In this document: positions 10,176 to 17,809 of the stretch, piece by piece
Numbering within the stretch: position 1 is the stretch's first letter
How the letters are laid out: each line of letters begins with the position of its first letter
From: Pseudovibrio sp. Alg231-02
GTDB lineage: Bacteria; Pseudomonadota; Alphaproteobacteria; Rhizobiales; Stappiaceae
Direction: 5' to 3'
DNA: 64,000 bases
Assembly: GCF_900143565.1 (NCBI RefSeq)
Contig: NZ_FREX01000003.1
Location: 372,001 to 436,000 of the forward strand
Translations under genes and position numbers: made by a program
The notes under the pieces: generated by a model
The model's input: only the letters and a program-made list of their open reading frames with translations
What the model was told of the DNA's origin: nothing
Database searches by the model: none

Positions 10176-10625
10176 CCCAAAATGGGGAGGGCAAGGCGAG
10201 CAGGCAGTGCCTGCGCATTTTATTGGTTATGAGTCTTCGGCATTGGCTGTCGCCTTGCCCGGGCATTTTGGTATGGACAACATCGCCTCTTATCCTGAAA
10301 GACACGATAGCCAGTTTCCTGGAAGGACAATGGCTTATTCCAGCAAGTTTCCTTACTAAAACAGTTCCTTCATCCCTGACACGCAACCACTCTGACTGGT
10401 TCGTGCCACCGCGTGATGCCCTTCAGACTTGGGCCCTTCCTCTCAAACCATGCGGTCACGTTTGAAAATCGGTTCCACCGGACCTTTGAAAGATACGTTA
10501 CTTCTCTCAAAAGCCCCACCCAGCCTACGACAAACTGACGGACGGTCCGCCAGCAGCCCGTTACGTAGGCATGGGAGTTAGTATGGCGGCATCTTTGGCC
10601 AAGGGGGATAAGTTTTTTGCAGGCT
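10172..10625 (+). repeat. ~450-bp structured intergenic element, copy A
   Basis: A noncoding stretch that reappears in reverse orientation at 57110-57590. Long blocks are shared, including CTCAAACCATGCGGTCACG and CTACGACAAACTGACGG. Visible structure: GGGCAAGGCGA (10189-10199) pairs with TCGCCTTGCCC (10250-10260), enclosing the hairpin GCAGGCA/TGCCTGC. Near the end, CCTACG and CGTAGG enclose a CTGACGGAC/GGTCCGCCAG hairpin. Both copies end with GGATAAG or GAATAAG followed by TTTTTTG, which could mark a transcript end. Short frames inside are not conserved between copies. No match to an RNA family I know. Confidence 0.75.
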
Positions 10626-10956
10626 CCTCCTGTGTTAGCCCGATCCTCAGGGGCAGTTGCTGCATAATGTGTGCGAGTGTTTGCGAGGTAGCAATGGCTT
10701 TTGAGTGTGGGAGAGCATGAGAGAATAGAGCCGAGAGGGTTATGGTTATGGGTCCCGGGTCTTCGCTTTGCTGCGCCCGGGATGACACCGGGGGAGGTTG
10801 CGGATGAGAACTCTGCGCACTCTGGCAGATAACCGGGTGTGTGTTTGGCGAAGGTCAAGTGAGGGGTGGGGTGACGGGTGTATGAGTGAGACCTGCAGAT
10901 TGTAGTGGTGAGATGCCGGGAAGGGTGCTTTCCGGGCGATTAGAGAGGTGTTTTCG
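10626..10956. other. Non-coding stretch after element A
   Basis: It holds a REP-type palindrome (10748-10786) and otherwise no credible gene. The last bases carry the GAGAGG ribosome binding site of the secreted protein that follows. Confidence 0.5.
10748..10786. repeat. REP-type palindrome
   Basis: GGTCCCGGGTCTTCG and GCGCCCGGGATGACACC form a stem of the class that is frequent in module B (for example 56722-56765 and 57065-57092). Confidence 0.65.
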
Positions 10957-11535
10957 TTGAAAGTTTCGTATCTGGCTCTCAGCCTTTTGGGTGGGGCGAT
11001 GTTGTTTGCCGGTGGTGCGCAGGCGCAAGGCAAAATCACCAATCATCAGGCCGAGGGAAACCTGCAGGTGACCCATGATGTGGGCTGTATTGCGCGGGAG
11101 GACGCCAAGACGAGTTACACTCCGGCAGACCTTTATGCGTCGATCTTTGATTGCATTGAGAAGGAGCAGTATGGCTCTGCCGTTGATCTTTATGTGATGG
11201 CGTTTGCGCGTGGCACCTTTGATATGCAGCGGGTGAAGGATAAGAGCGCGTATCAGGCGCTTTCTGTGCTGCGGATGGTGACTTTTCAAAAGATGGACGA
11301 GGCGCAACGCACAGCGTTTGGTGCAGCGCTGGAAAATTACAGCAAGGATGGCATTGCCGAGGCCTGTGACTTTCTGCAGGGACAGGATGCGCCGGATTAT
11401 TACCCTAAATACATGATTGCGCATGGTATGGGCGCGTTTACGAACAAGGACGATGACGGGCTGGTCACGCCGTTTGATGGCGCTGCTGCATGGCAACTGA
11501 CCCTGACAAAAGCCGGCATTTGCGCTGGTAAATAA
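10957..11535 (+). CDS. Secreted protein of unknown function
   Basis: About 192 residues. TTG at 10957 is the likely start: it lies 8 bases after GAGAGG and gives a clean signal peptide, MKVSYLALSLLGGAMLFAGGAQA with cleavage before QG. GTG at 10948 is also in frame. The mature part has two Cys (in GCIAR and FDCIEK), more Cys near the C terminus (EACDF, GICAGK) and an alpha-helical appearance. I recognise no family. It sits inside module A, between the conserved hairpin and the 450-bp element, and has no counterpart in module B. A perfect hairpin follows its stop. Confidence 0.7.
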   Translation: MKVSYLALSLLGGAMLFAGGAQAQGKITNHQAEGNLQVTHDVGCIAREDAKTSYTPADLYASIFDCIEKEQYGSAVDLYVMAFARGTFDMQRVKDKSAYQALSVLRMVTFQKMDEAQRTAFGAALENYSKDGIAEACDFLQGQDAPDYYPKYMIAHGMGAFTNKDDDGLVTPFDGAAAWQLTLTKAGICAGK

Positions 11536-11537
11536 GC

Positions 11538-11573
11538 GCTGGCCTGCGGAGGGTGGTGGCTCCGCAGGCCAGC
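11538..11573. terminator. Perfect 14-bp hairpin shared by both modules
   Basis: GCTGGCCTGCGGAG pairs perfectly with CTCCGCAGGCCAGC around an 8-base loop, two bases after the secreted-protein stop. A related hairpin (GCTGGTCTGCGG with CCGCAGGCCAGC) lies at 56509-56547, at the matching place after the module B small protein. It may stop transcription from either side, although no T run is present. Confidence 0.6.
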
Positions 11574-11715
11574 AGGGTGCTTTCCGCGAGGATGCGGGGT
11601 GTAGGTGCGTTCTCGCTTCCGGCACCGGAGCGGATGGCAGTGTTGCCAAATGCTCTTGCGCCTGCCTTTGCTCCACGTGGGCAGGTTCCCTTGCTTTGTG
11701 GAGCGCTGGGTGGGC

Positions 11716-11988
11716 TTATTCAGGAAGCGGAATTTTTGTGTTTATCGGCTGCGGATGAGCGACCCGCTCTAAAGTTCCGCAGCGTTTTTGGAGTGCTTCC
11801 AGTCGGTCGCGGAAGGCATGGTGCAGAGTGAACAAAGCATCGCGTTCGCTGCTGTGCTGCATCCTCTCAGTTAACAGCAAGTGCTGGATATAGCTGAGAT
11901 TTTGCAGGTCCGAGACAACGACGATGACTTCGTCTATTTCATTCTGGAACGTATTTGTGGTGCCACAGGCACATGCGGAGTCGGTCAT
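11716..11988 (-). CDS. Small conserved CACG-motif protein, module A
   Basis: A 90-residue helical protein, clearly homologous over about 75 residues to the product at 56117. Shared features are ACACG near residue 5-9, NTxQNE, VSDLQNL, a Y-x-QH-x2-L-x-ERM block, RDxLFTLH and RLEAL. The Cys pair could bind metal or form a disulfide, but this is not shown. The ATG at 11988 has GAGGG upstream; the in-frame TTG two codons earlier is less likely. It lies downstream of a long conserved leader and of the retron, in the same direction. No known family recognised. Confidence 0.75.
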   Translation of the reverse strand: MTDSACACGTTNTFQNEIDEVIVVVSDLQNLSYIQHLLLTERMQHSSERDALFTLHHAFRDRLEALQKRCGTLERVAHPQPINTKIPLPE

Positions 11989-12240
11989 TCTCAATCCCTC
12001 TGCTTACAGGGTGTTGAACAACCGCTGGACAGCACGGCTTTCTAGGGCCAGCTGGCGAGCGGGAGGCTAGAAACCTGCAAGCAGTCAGGCGAGTTTATTC
12101 CCCCCCGAAGGAGGTGTTGTATTCACCGCCCTCCCGCTCATAGCAAAGGGTTTGCGCGCTACCTATAAAGCAGGCACAAAAAATCCGCTAGTCGTCGGGA
12201 GCGGTAACCGCTACTTGAAGAAGGTTTCTAGGCCTCATGT
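11989..12240 (-). ncRNA. Conserved structured leader RNA, copy A
   Basis: About 250 bases between the retron RT stop and the small protein, nearly identical in its core to 55871-56116. Elements 5' to 3': GAGG-C-CTAGAAACCT (12236-12222); AGCGG-TTA-CCGCT; a second AGCGG followed by TTTTTT (12189-12178), so CCGCT has two partners, one making a terminator; GAGCGGGAGG (12139-12130); a CCTCC-TTCG-GGGGG hairpin; AGGTTTCTAG (12076-12067); CCTCCCGCTC (12066-12057); and CTAGAAA (12045-12039). AGGTTTCTAG can pair with the first or last segment. Copy B keeps every pairing with changed bases. Confidence 0.75.
12178..12212 (-). terminator. Terminator/anti-terminator pair inside leader A
   Basis: Reading the minus strand, AGCGG-TTA-CCGCT is followed by ACTAGCGGA and six T. 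The CCGCT can pair with the AGCGG before it or with the one after it, and only the latter makes an intrinsic terminator. The arrangement could end the retron transcript or control the small protein. It is conserved at 55897-55931. Confidence 0.55.
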
Positions 12241-12268
12241 ATGACTTTGGAATGAAAACCGGTGGTTG

Positions 12269-13282
12269 TCAAACTGGCAATTTTGACGAGGGTGTGGATG
12301 GTGGGGGGAGTTGCTCTGAATAGGTGGCAACATGGTCCGCATATGCGATATGCCCTCTTAACTTATTCTTGCTTTCATCATCTATAGAGTTGTTGTTAAG
12401 TATATGTTTGTAAGCTCGAATTTGGTTTCTATAACCTTTTGTTAAACGCACATTTTTGTCATTTACGAGGAGACCGTGGATCTTTAAGCGATTAGGAGAT
12501 TTTTGGATTTTCTTTTTTTGTACTGAAATTTTCCAGCCGTCACTCTCAATCAATGTACATACTTGCTCAAGTAAGGAGTTCGGTTCGCCATCCTTGCCTG
12601 AAATGACGATATCATCTGCATATCTTGTATAGGTTGCTGAGTTGTGTCTCGCCAGTTCAAAAATTTTTTTATCGAGTGGTCCCATAATAATATTAGATAA
12701 TATAGGGCTGGTTGGAGCACCTTGAGCTAAAGATCCATAGTAGCATGAAAGTAAGGTCAGCGCCTGTTTACTGAAATCATCTTGGTATCCAAGATCAGTT
12801 ATAGCATCATATACTCTTGTCCATCTGATGGATGGAAAGAAATCTTCTATGTCAACAGAGATGACCCAGTTAGCGCCAATATGTTCTTGGGCGGCTCCTA
12901 TATGAGATTTCCCGCGAACAAATCCAAATACGTAGTCTGGCCGTTCCCATTTATTATAGAAATGTGTTGCAAGCCATTTTTGGATTACCTTCAGAGATAC
13001 TTTAGGGGCTGAAATGTTTCTCTTTTTCGGTCCCTTTGGTATCTCGAAAACTCGATAAAATTTGTGACTATTTTTTAGCAGAGACCACGTGAAGCTTGGA
13101 TTGTAGCCAAACATCACAGAAATAGCATTGACTGATGTAACAGGTGGTAGGCCGAGTTCGTAGTATTGTTGTATTAATTTTTGCTCATCTTCGCCGCAAG
13201 AAGCCCCAATTAACTTGCAAACTTCTTTTGGTGTTTCTGCGAGAAAACCTAATTGCTCAGTTCTAGGGTGTGGGAGTCTCAT
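12269..13282 (-). CDS. Retron-type reverse transcriptase
   Basis: This enzyme should copy the adjacent msr-msd RNA into msDNA. From Met39 of the longest frame (13396) it is 337 residues, close to the 320 of retron Ec86 RT. Motifs, numbered from that start: VDIEDFFPSI with Asp144 (motif 3), QGAPTSP 187-193 (motif 4), YADD 221-224 (motif 5) and IHGLLVN 268-274, matching the retron VTGLVVN-type Y region. AAQEHIGANW parallels the retron NAxxH region with Ala replacing Asn. No maturase, endonuclease or DGR features are present. The ATG at 13282 is chosen because earlier starts lie inside the RNA; AAAGG precedes it. The sequence is AT-rich against neighbours. Confidence 0.93.
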   Translation of the reverse strand: MRLPHPRTEQLGFLAETPKEVCKLIGASCGEDEQKLIQQYYELGLPPVTSVNAISVMFGYNPSFTWSLLKNSHKFYRVFEIPKGPKKRNISAPKVSLKVIQKWLATHFYNKWERPDYVFGFVRGKSHIGAAQEHIGANWVISVDIEDFFPSIRWTRVYDAITDLGYQDDFSKQALTLLSCYYGSLAQGAPTSPILSNIIMGPLDKKIFELARHNSATYTRYADDIVISGKDGEPNSLLEQVCTLIESDGWKISVQKKKIQKSPNRLKIHGLLVNDKNVRLTKGYRNQIRAYKHILNNNSIDDESKNKLRGHIAYADHVATYSEQLPPPSTPSSKLPV

Positions 13283-13416
13283 TAAGCAAAGTAACCTTTC
13301 GTAAGGAGCCGACGAATTCATCGGAAGTTCGAAGGACTGCCGGTGAATTCGGCGGAATCCTTCTGTATTTGGTCTTAGCAAATGGGCATGATACACACCC
13401 TCGCCGAGACTCCCAC
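13267..13416 (-). ncRNA. Retron msr-msd noncoding RNA
   Basis: Between the upstream effector stop and the RT lies the classical retron arrangement. a1 GTGGGAGTCTC (13416-13406) and a2 GAGACTCCCAC (13280-13270) are perfect complements. After a1 come two msr hairpins, GGGTGTG-TAT-CATGCCC (with G-T pairs) and TTTG-CTAAGAC-CAAA. Then follows a long msd hairpin from 13363 to 13302: AAGGA/TCCTT at the base, then CCGCCGAATTCACCGG with CCGATGAATTCGTCGG, two mismatches and a 15-base loop. The branching G should be near GGCG just after a1. All of this is visible directly; activity is inferred. Confidence 0.88.
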
Positions 13417-13425
13417 GAGTAAACC

Positions 13426-14154
13426 TTAGTCCTTCATTATTGCTAATTCAAGTGCGCGAGTAATATCAGGGCTAAGACGACTTTTACTAGAGCCTAATCT
13501 ATTAAGTCCTTCTAGTGTCATGAGATATCCGCCACTTGATTGACGAAGAATAAGTGATTGCTTTCGTAGTTTGTCTAGCTGCCTTTTTAACCAGTCTTCG
13601 TTTGGATACACAAAGCCTCGCCTTTCGATTTCTAATCCAATATCTTCAATAGTTATTGGTGCTTTCTTTCGCACAATACTCAAGCACATTGTTGAGCTTG
13701 GAAGTTTCGCTTCTGTGAGGTTCTTAAAATCGGAAAGCTGGAAATTTAGAAACTCGACTATTTGCAAGGTCGCTTGTTTTAATGCATCTGTTTCTTCAGC
13801 TGTTGTTGGTCCTTTAGGTTGAAGCCATACAGAAATATTTCTTTCATGCACTGATGCAAAGACATTTCGTAGCAAAGCAGGGAACTTGCGCATTAATGTA
13901 GATTTGATGTTTGCGAGTATGTCTTTATCGCCTTGTTCTACGATGACGAAATTCACTTCACCAAAGTCGGCACTTAGCTCTTTTTCCAATCTTGATAGAG
14001 CGTGGTTTGAAGGAACCTGTTTGCCTTTTGAATCTTGAGTAACTTCAATGAAAGCAATGAAACCGCGTACTCGATCATGATTTTGGATGACATCACCAAC
14101 GAGCTTAATCATTCTCGATTGCAGAAATTTAGCGATCTGGCTTGTGCTAGACAT
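13426..14154 (-). CDS. Retron accessory protein with C-terminal winged-helix-like region
   Basis: A 242-residue protein. The ATG at 14154 overlaps the stop of the preceding gene by 8 bases (ATGTCTAG), which implies translational coupling; an in-frame ATG at 14196 is less likely. The N-terminal half (about 1-105) is an unrecognised alpha/beta region with FIAFIEV and VNFVIVEQGDKD. The last 90 residues (APITIEDIG, WLKRQLDKLRKQSLI, GGYLMTLEGL) look like a winged helix-turn-helix. The stop is 10 bases before the retron a1 repeat. A regulator or effector role is inferred from operon position. AT-rich. Confidence 0.82.
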   Translation of the reverse strand: MSSTSQIAKFLQSRMIKLVGDVIQNHDRVRGFIAFIEVTQDSKGKQVPSNHALSRLEKELSADFGEVNFVIVEQGDKDILANIKSTLMRKFPALLRNVFASVHERNISVWLQPKGPTTAEETDALKQATLQIVEFLNFQLSDFKNLTEAKLPSSTMCLSIVRKKAPITIEDIGLEIERRGFVYPNEDWLKRQLDKLRKQSLILRQSSGGYLMTLEGLNRLGSSKSRLSPDITRALELAIMKD

Positions 14155-14653
14155 AAATTTGGCTCCAAGTTTCAAGAATGTCTTGGCAGAGCGCATTAGT
14201 TTGTTCTTTCCAACTATGTGCCTCTGTTATTTCGGTTTTGCGCAGTGAGTATCTATCTGAATTTATGAAATCTACGGGTTCATCCGGCTGGTAATCCGCG
14301 ACAACTCTAAGAGAATTCGCTGACACAATGATGCCTTTCAATTTCCGTATCGAATGCTTCGTTCTAGTGATGTCTTTAACGAGTTGACCGTCACCATTCT
14401 TTTGAGCTTTTTTGAGCTCACTTTTTAGCGTTTTCTCTATTTGTCCTGTCAATATTTCGGGATAAGCAGCATGTGGTAGCTCTGACCATTTTGTATTCAT
14501 GCTTTGAAACATGGTGCGCACGGTTAAGAATATTCCATAATAGTATCGATTGTATGCAGAACGAGCAAAGGCATCCCGATATGCATCATCGTTGTTGATT
14601 GCTGTTTTCTGCAGATGATGCGCGACTTCATGCATATGTACTTTGCTACTCAT
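14147..14653 (-). CDS. HEPN-like retron accessory protein
   Basis: First gene of the retron operon, 168 residues, mostly helical. ARSAYNRYYYGIFLTVRTMF resembles the helix 1-2 signature (R-x-YY-x2-F-x3-R) of small HEPN proteins, and LRVVADYQPDEPVDF resembles the R-x2-ADY segment common near their C terminus. HEPN proteins are often RNA-targeting toxins in defence and toxin-antitoxin systems. No clear R-x4-6-H catalytic motif is seen, so nuclease activity is uncertain. The first ATG has a weak ribosome binding site. AT-rich, unlike acnA next door. Confidence 0.75.
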   Translation of the reverse strand: MSSKVHMHEVAHHLQKTAINNDDAYRDAFARSAYNRYYYGIFLTVRTMFQSMNTKWSELPHAAYPEILTGQIEKTLKSELKKAQKNGDGQLVKDITRTKHSIRKLKGIIVSANSLRVVADYQPDEPVDFINSDRYSLRKTEITEAHSWKEQTNALCQDILETWSQIYV

Positions 14654-14693
14654 GGTGGTATTCTGCTATTCACATGGTTGCAAATCAAGCTGG

Positions 14694-14723
14694 TTTGACT
14701 GGTTGTTATCATCTGAAGTCAAA
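14694..14723 (-). promoter_or_regulatory. Inverted repeat upstream of the retron operon
   Basis: TTTGACT and AGTCAAA form a perfect 7-bp inverted repeat with a 16-base spacer, about 40-70 bases before the HEPN-like start. On the minus strand it contains a TTGACT that could serve as a -35 box, but no good -10 was found. It could be an operator for the winged-helix-like protein. Confidence 0.4.
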
Positions 14724-14740
14724 TGCAGATGAATTTAAGA

Positions 14741-14880
14741 AATTGGGCCTCGAAAGGCCCGGTTTTGTTTGTGGTGTGTCTGACAGTCTTAGCTGGAGAT
14801 GAGGTTTCTCCGGGTTTGTAGTGCAGGATGCCGCTGGTTTTGATGTATTCTAGTTCGTCCTCGGTATCAATGCGGCAGCA
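14741..14880 (-). pseudogene. Decayed duplicate of the acnA 3' end and terminator
   Basis: Reverse-strand bases 14877-14818 encode [20 protein letters not shown], matching the last 30 codons of AcnA ([20 protein letters not shown]). The frame then diverges and lacks the acnA stop. Beyond it, GTGGTGTGTCTGACAGTCTTAGCTG and a GGGCC/GGCCC hairpin match the real acnA end and terminator at 15082-15223. The copies are direct repeats about 340 bases apart, like a scar left by insertion at the acnA 3' end. Confidence 0.8.
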
Positions 14881-14884
14881 CTTG

Positions 14885-15075
14885 CCGTCTTCCCGCACTT
14901 GATGCGGGATCCAGTGCGGGGGTGGCTAAGGTTTGAGTGTGTGGCTCTGGGTCCCGCATCGCGCTGCGCTTGTGCGGGATGACATCAGAGGGGGGGGCTT
15001 GTGCCGGATGATGTCGGAGGGGATTGCTTGTGTGGGATGACATCGGTGGAGGTGGTGGCTCAGAAGGTGGGGTCG
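14885..15075. repeat. Cluster of REP-type palindromes
   Basis: At least two GCGGGA/TCCCGC-type palindromes (GCACTTGATGCGGGATCC; GTCCCGCATCGCG with TTGTGCGGGATGACATC), then two further partial copies ending in GGATGAYRTC. They fill the space between the acnA remnant and the acnA terminator. The same class occurs around module B. Confidence 0.65.
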
Positions 15076-15081
15076 CCAATG

Positions 15082-15109
15082 AAAAACGGGCCTTGGAGGG
15101 CCCGTTTTT
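15082..15109 (-). terminator. Rho-independent terminator of acnA
   Basis: AAAAACGGGCC and GGGCCCGTTTTT pair around a 5-base loop, 25 bases after the acnA stop. The minus strand reads into TTTTTC. Confidence 0.85.
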
Positions 15110-15133
15110 GTGTTTGTGGTGTGTCTGGCAGTC

Positions 15134-17809
15134 TTAGCTGCTCACCAAGTTTCGCAGCACGTAGTGGAGGATGCCGCCGGCTTTGATGTATTCTAGTTCG
15201 TCTTCGGTATCGATGCGGCAGAGGGCTTCTATGGTTTTCTTGGTGCCGTCTGCGAATTCGACCTGAATGTCGACCATCTGGCGTGGCTTGAGGTCTGCTA
15301 CGCCGAGGATGGTTACGCGCTCGGTGCCATCGATGCCGTGGGACTGCCAGCTTTCACCCTCTTTAAACGTGAAGGGCAGGACGCCCATGCCCACGAGGTT
15401 GGAGCGGTGGATGCGCTCGAAGGATTGAGCGATCACAGCGCGTACGCCGAGCAGTTTGGTGCCTTTTGCCGCCCAGTCGCGGGAGGAGCCAGTGCCGTAT
15501 TCCTTGCCAGCAAACACCACAAGCGGGGTGCCAGCCTCTTTGTATTCCATGCAGGCGTCGTAGATCCAACGCTGTTTGCCATCCTTGGCGGTGTAACCAC
15601 CTTCCACGCCCGGCACCATTTGGTTTTTGATGCGGATGTTGCCGAAGGTGCCGCGCATCATGACTTCGTGGTTGCCACGGCGAGAGCCATAGGAGTTGAA
15701 GTCTTTTGGCGCGATCTGATGGGATTCAAGGTACTGACCTGCCGGGCTGTCTGCCTTGATCGCCCCAGCTGGGGAGATGTGGTCGGTGGTGATGGAATCG
15801 AGGAACAGGCCCATGACTGCTGCGCCCTCAATATCGGTGAGAGGTGCTGGCTCCATGGTCATGCCTTCAAAGTAAGGCGGGTTCTGCACGTAGGTGGAGG
15901 CTGGCGGCCAGCCGTAGGTCATGCCGCCTTCCACCTTGATGTTCTGCCAGTGCTCATCACCCTTGAAGACATCGCCGTAACGCTCTTCAAACATCTCTTC
16001 CGTGATGGAGGAGCGGATGAGGTCGGTGATCTCTTCCGTGGTTGGCCACAGGTCCTTCAGGTAGACGGGGTTGCCTTGCCTGTCTTTGCCGAGCGGGTCT
16101 TTGGCCACGTTGATGTTGAGCGAGCCTGCGATGGCATAAGCGACAACCAGTGGCGGAGAGGCCAGATAGTTGGCGCGCACATCCGGATTGACGCGGCCTT
16201 CGAAGTTGCGGTTGCCTGACAGCACGGAGCACGCCACGAGGTCGTTGTCGTTGACGGACTTGGAGATTTCTGGCGGCAGTGGGCCTGAGTTACCAATACA
16301 GGTGGTGCAGCCGTAGCCGGTGAGGTTGAAGCCGAGGGCGTCGAGATCTTCCTGAACGCCAGCTTTCTCCAGATAATCCGTCACCACTTGAGAGCCGGGC
16401 GCCAGTGAGGTTTTCACCCATGGCTTAACCTTGAGGCCCTTGGCGCGGGCTTTGCGGGCCACCAGACCAGCGCCGATGAGAACGGACGGGTTTGAGGTGT
16501 TGGTGCAGCTTGTGATCGCGGCGATGACGACGTCGCCATTGCCAAGGTCATGGTCGCGGCCTTCCACCGGTGCGCGTTTGAACTCTTCACCTGCCTTCTT
16601 GAATTCCTCCGCCATGGTTTTGGCAAAGCCTTCTGAGGCGTCAGCGAGGGAGATACGATCCTGCGGGCGCTTTGGTCCGGCGATGGATGGCACAACGGTG
16701 GAGATGTCCAGCTCCAGCGTATCGGTGAAGGTTGGCTCCGCGTGGGTGTCGCGGTACATGCCCTGCACCTTGGCGTATTCCTCCACGAGTGCGATGCGGT
16801 GGGCGTCGCGACCCGTAGACTTGAGATATTTGAGGGTGTCGCTGTCTACCGGGAAGAAGCCACAGGTGGCGCCGTATTCCGGTGCCATGTTGGCGATGGT
16901 GGCGGCGTCTTCCAGCGAGAGGTTGTCGAGGCCGGGGCCGTAGAATTCTACGAACTTGCCAACAACGCCCTTCTTGCGCAGCATTTCAACCACGGTGAGC
17001 ACGAGGTCGGTGGCGGTGATGCCTTCTGCCATTTCTCCGGTGAGTTTGAAGCCGACGACTTCCGGGATCAGCATGGAGATCGGCTGGCCGAGCATGGCGG
17101 CTTCCGCCTCAATGCCGCCCACGCCCCAGCCGAGGACTGCAAGGCCGTTGACCATGGTGGTGTGGGAATCGGTGCCGACGAGGGTATCCGGGTAGGCGAC
17201 GGTTTCGCCGTTTTCTTCCTTCGTCCAGACGGTCTGGGCGAGGTACTCAAGGTTGACTTGGTGGCAGATGCCGGTGCCTGGAGGAACAGCGCGGAAGTTA
17301 TCAAACGCAGACTGACCCCAGCGGAGGAACTCATAGCGCTCGTTGTTGCGCTCGTATTCGCGTTCCACATTGAGCGCGAAGGCGGAGGTGGTGCCGAAGT
17401 AGTCCACCATGACGGAGTGGTCGATGACGAGGTCAACGGGAACCAGCGGGTTCACCTTTTTCGGGTCACCACCGAGGCTGACGGCAGCATCGCGCATGGC
17501 GGCAAGGTCAACAACGGCTGGTACGCCGGTGAAGTCCTGCATGAGCACACGGGCAGGGCGGTAGGCGATTTCGTGGGTGGAGGTGCGGGTGGTGAGCCAT
17601 TCGGCGACGGCGCGAATGTCGTCTGCGGTGACGGTGCGGCCATCTTCAAACCGCAGAAGGTTCTCTAAAACCACCTTCAGAGAGAAAGGCAGCTGGGAGA
17701 CGCCCTTAAGGCCGTTCCTTTCTGCTTCGGGAATGGAAAAATAAGTATAAGACTTGCCGCCGACTTGCAGCGTTTGTTTGGCTTTAAAACTGTCTAGAGA
17801 TTGTGTCAT
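15134..17809 (-). CDS. acnA: Aconitate hydratase A
   Basis: Aconitase isomerises citrate to isocitrate in the TCA cycle through a [4Fe-4S] cluster. The 891-residue product is normal length. The cluster Cys motifs are visible as [14 protein letters not shown] and [18 protein letters not shown] and the C-terminal swivel segment with [14 protein letters not shown] are also present. The ATG is at 17809. The 3' end is followed by a terminator and by a decayed second copy of the last codons. ccmABCDG lies beyond a cupin gene on the other strand, an arrangement known from related alphaproteobacteria. Confidence 0.97.
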   Translation of the reverse strand: MTQSLDSFKAKQTLQVGGKSYTYFSIPEAERNGLKGVSQLPFSLKVVLENLLRFEDGRTVTADDIRAVAEWLTTRTSTHEIAYRPARVLMQDFTGVPAVVDLAAMRDAAVSLGGDPKKVNPLVPVDLVIDHSVMVDYFGTTSAFALNVEREYERNNERYEFLRWGQSAFDNFRAVPPGTGICHQVNLEYLAQTVWTKEENGETVAYPDTLVGTDSHTTMVNGLAVLGWGVGGIEAEAAMLGQPISMLIPEVVGFKLTGEMAEGITATDLVLTVVEMLRKKGVVGKFVEFYGPGLDNLSLEDAATIANMAPEYGATCGFFPVDSDTLKYLKSTGRDAHRIALVEEYAKVQGMYRDTHAEPTFTDTLELDISTVVPSIAGPKRPQDRISLADASEGFAKTMAEEFKKAGEEFKRAPVEGRDHDLGNGDVVIAAITSCTNTSNPSVLIGAGLVARKARAKGLKVKPWVKTSLAPGSQVVTDYLEKAGVQEDLDALGFNLTGYGCTTCIGNSGPLPPEISKSVNDNDLVACSVLSGNRNFEGRVNPDVRANYLASPPLVVAYAIAGSLNINVAKDPLGKDRQGNPVYLKDLWPTTEEITDLIRSSITEEMFEERYGDVFKGDEHWQNIKVEGGMTYGWPPASTYVQNPPYFEGMTMEPAPLTDIEGAAVMGLFLDSITTDHISPAGAIKADSPAGQYLESHQIAPKDFNSYGSRRGNHEVMMRGTFGNIRIKNQMVPGVEGGYTAKDGKQRWIYDACMEYKEAGTPLVVFAGKEYGTGSSRDWAAKGTKLLGVRAVIAQSFERIHRSNLVGMGVLPFTFKEGESWQSHGIDGTERVTILGVADLKPRQMVDIQVEFADGTKKTIEALCRIDTEDELEYIKAGGILHYVLRNLVSS

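Noticed and set aside
10172-10625. 450-bp element as an insertion sequence
   Set aside because: No transposase frame and no clear terminal inverted repeats; the two copies are noncoding.
12178-12212. Terminator serving only the retron RT gene
   Set aside because: The same terminator/anti-terminator pair occurs in leader B, where no gene lies directly upstream, so a regulatory role in the leader is more likely.
12269-13282. RT as part of a diversity-generating retroelement or group II intron
   Set aside because: No template/variable repeat pair, no Avd gene, no intron RNA domains or maturase region, whereas a1/a2 and msd hairpins fit a retron.
15338-17668. Long open frames on the plus strand opposite acnA
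   Set aside because: They mirror the codon bias of acnA and have no family likeness or ribosome binding sites.
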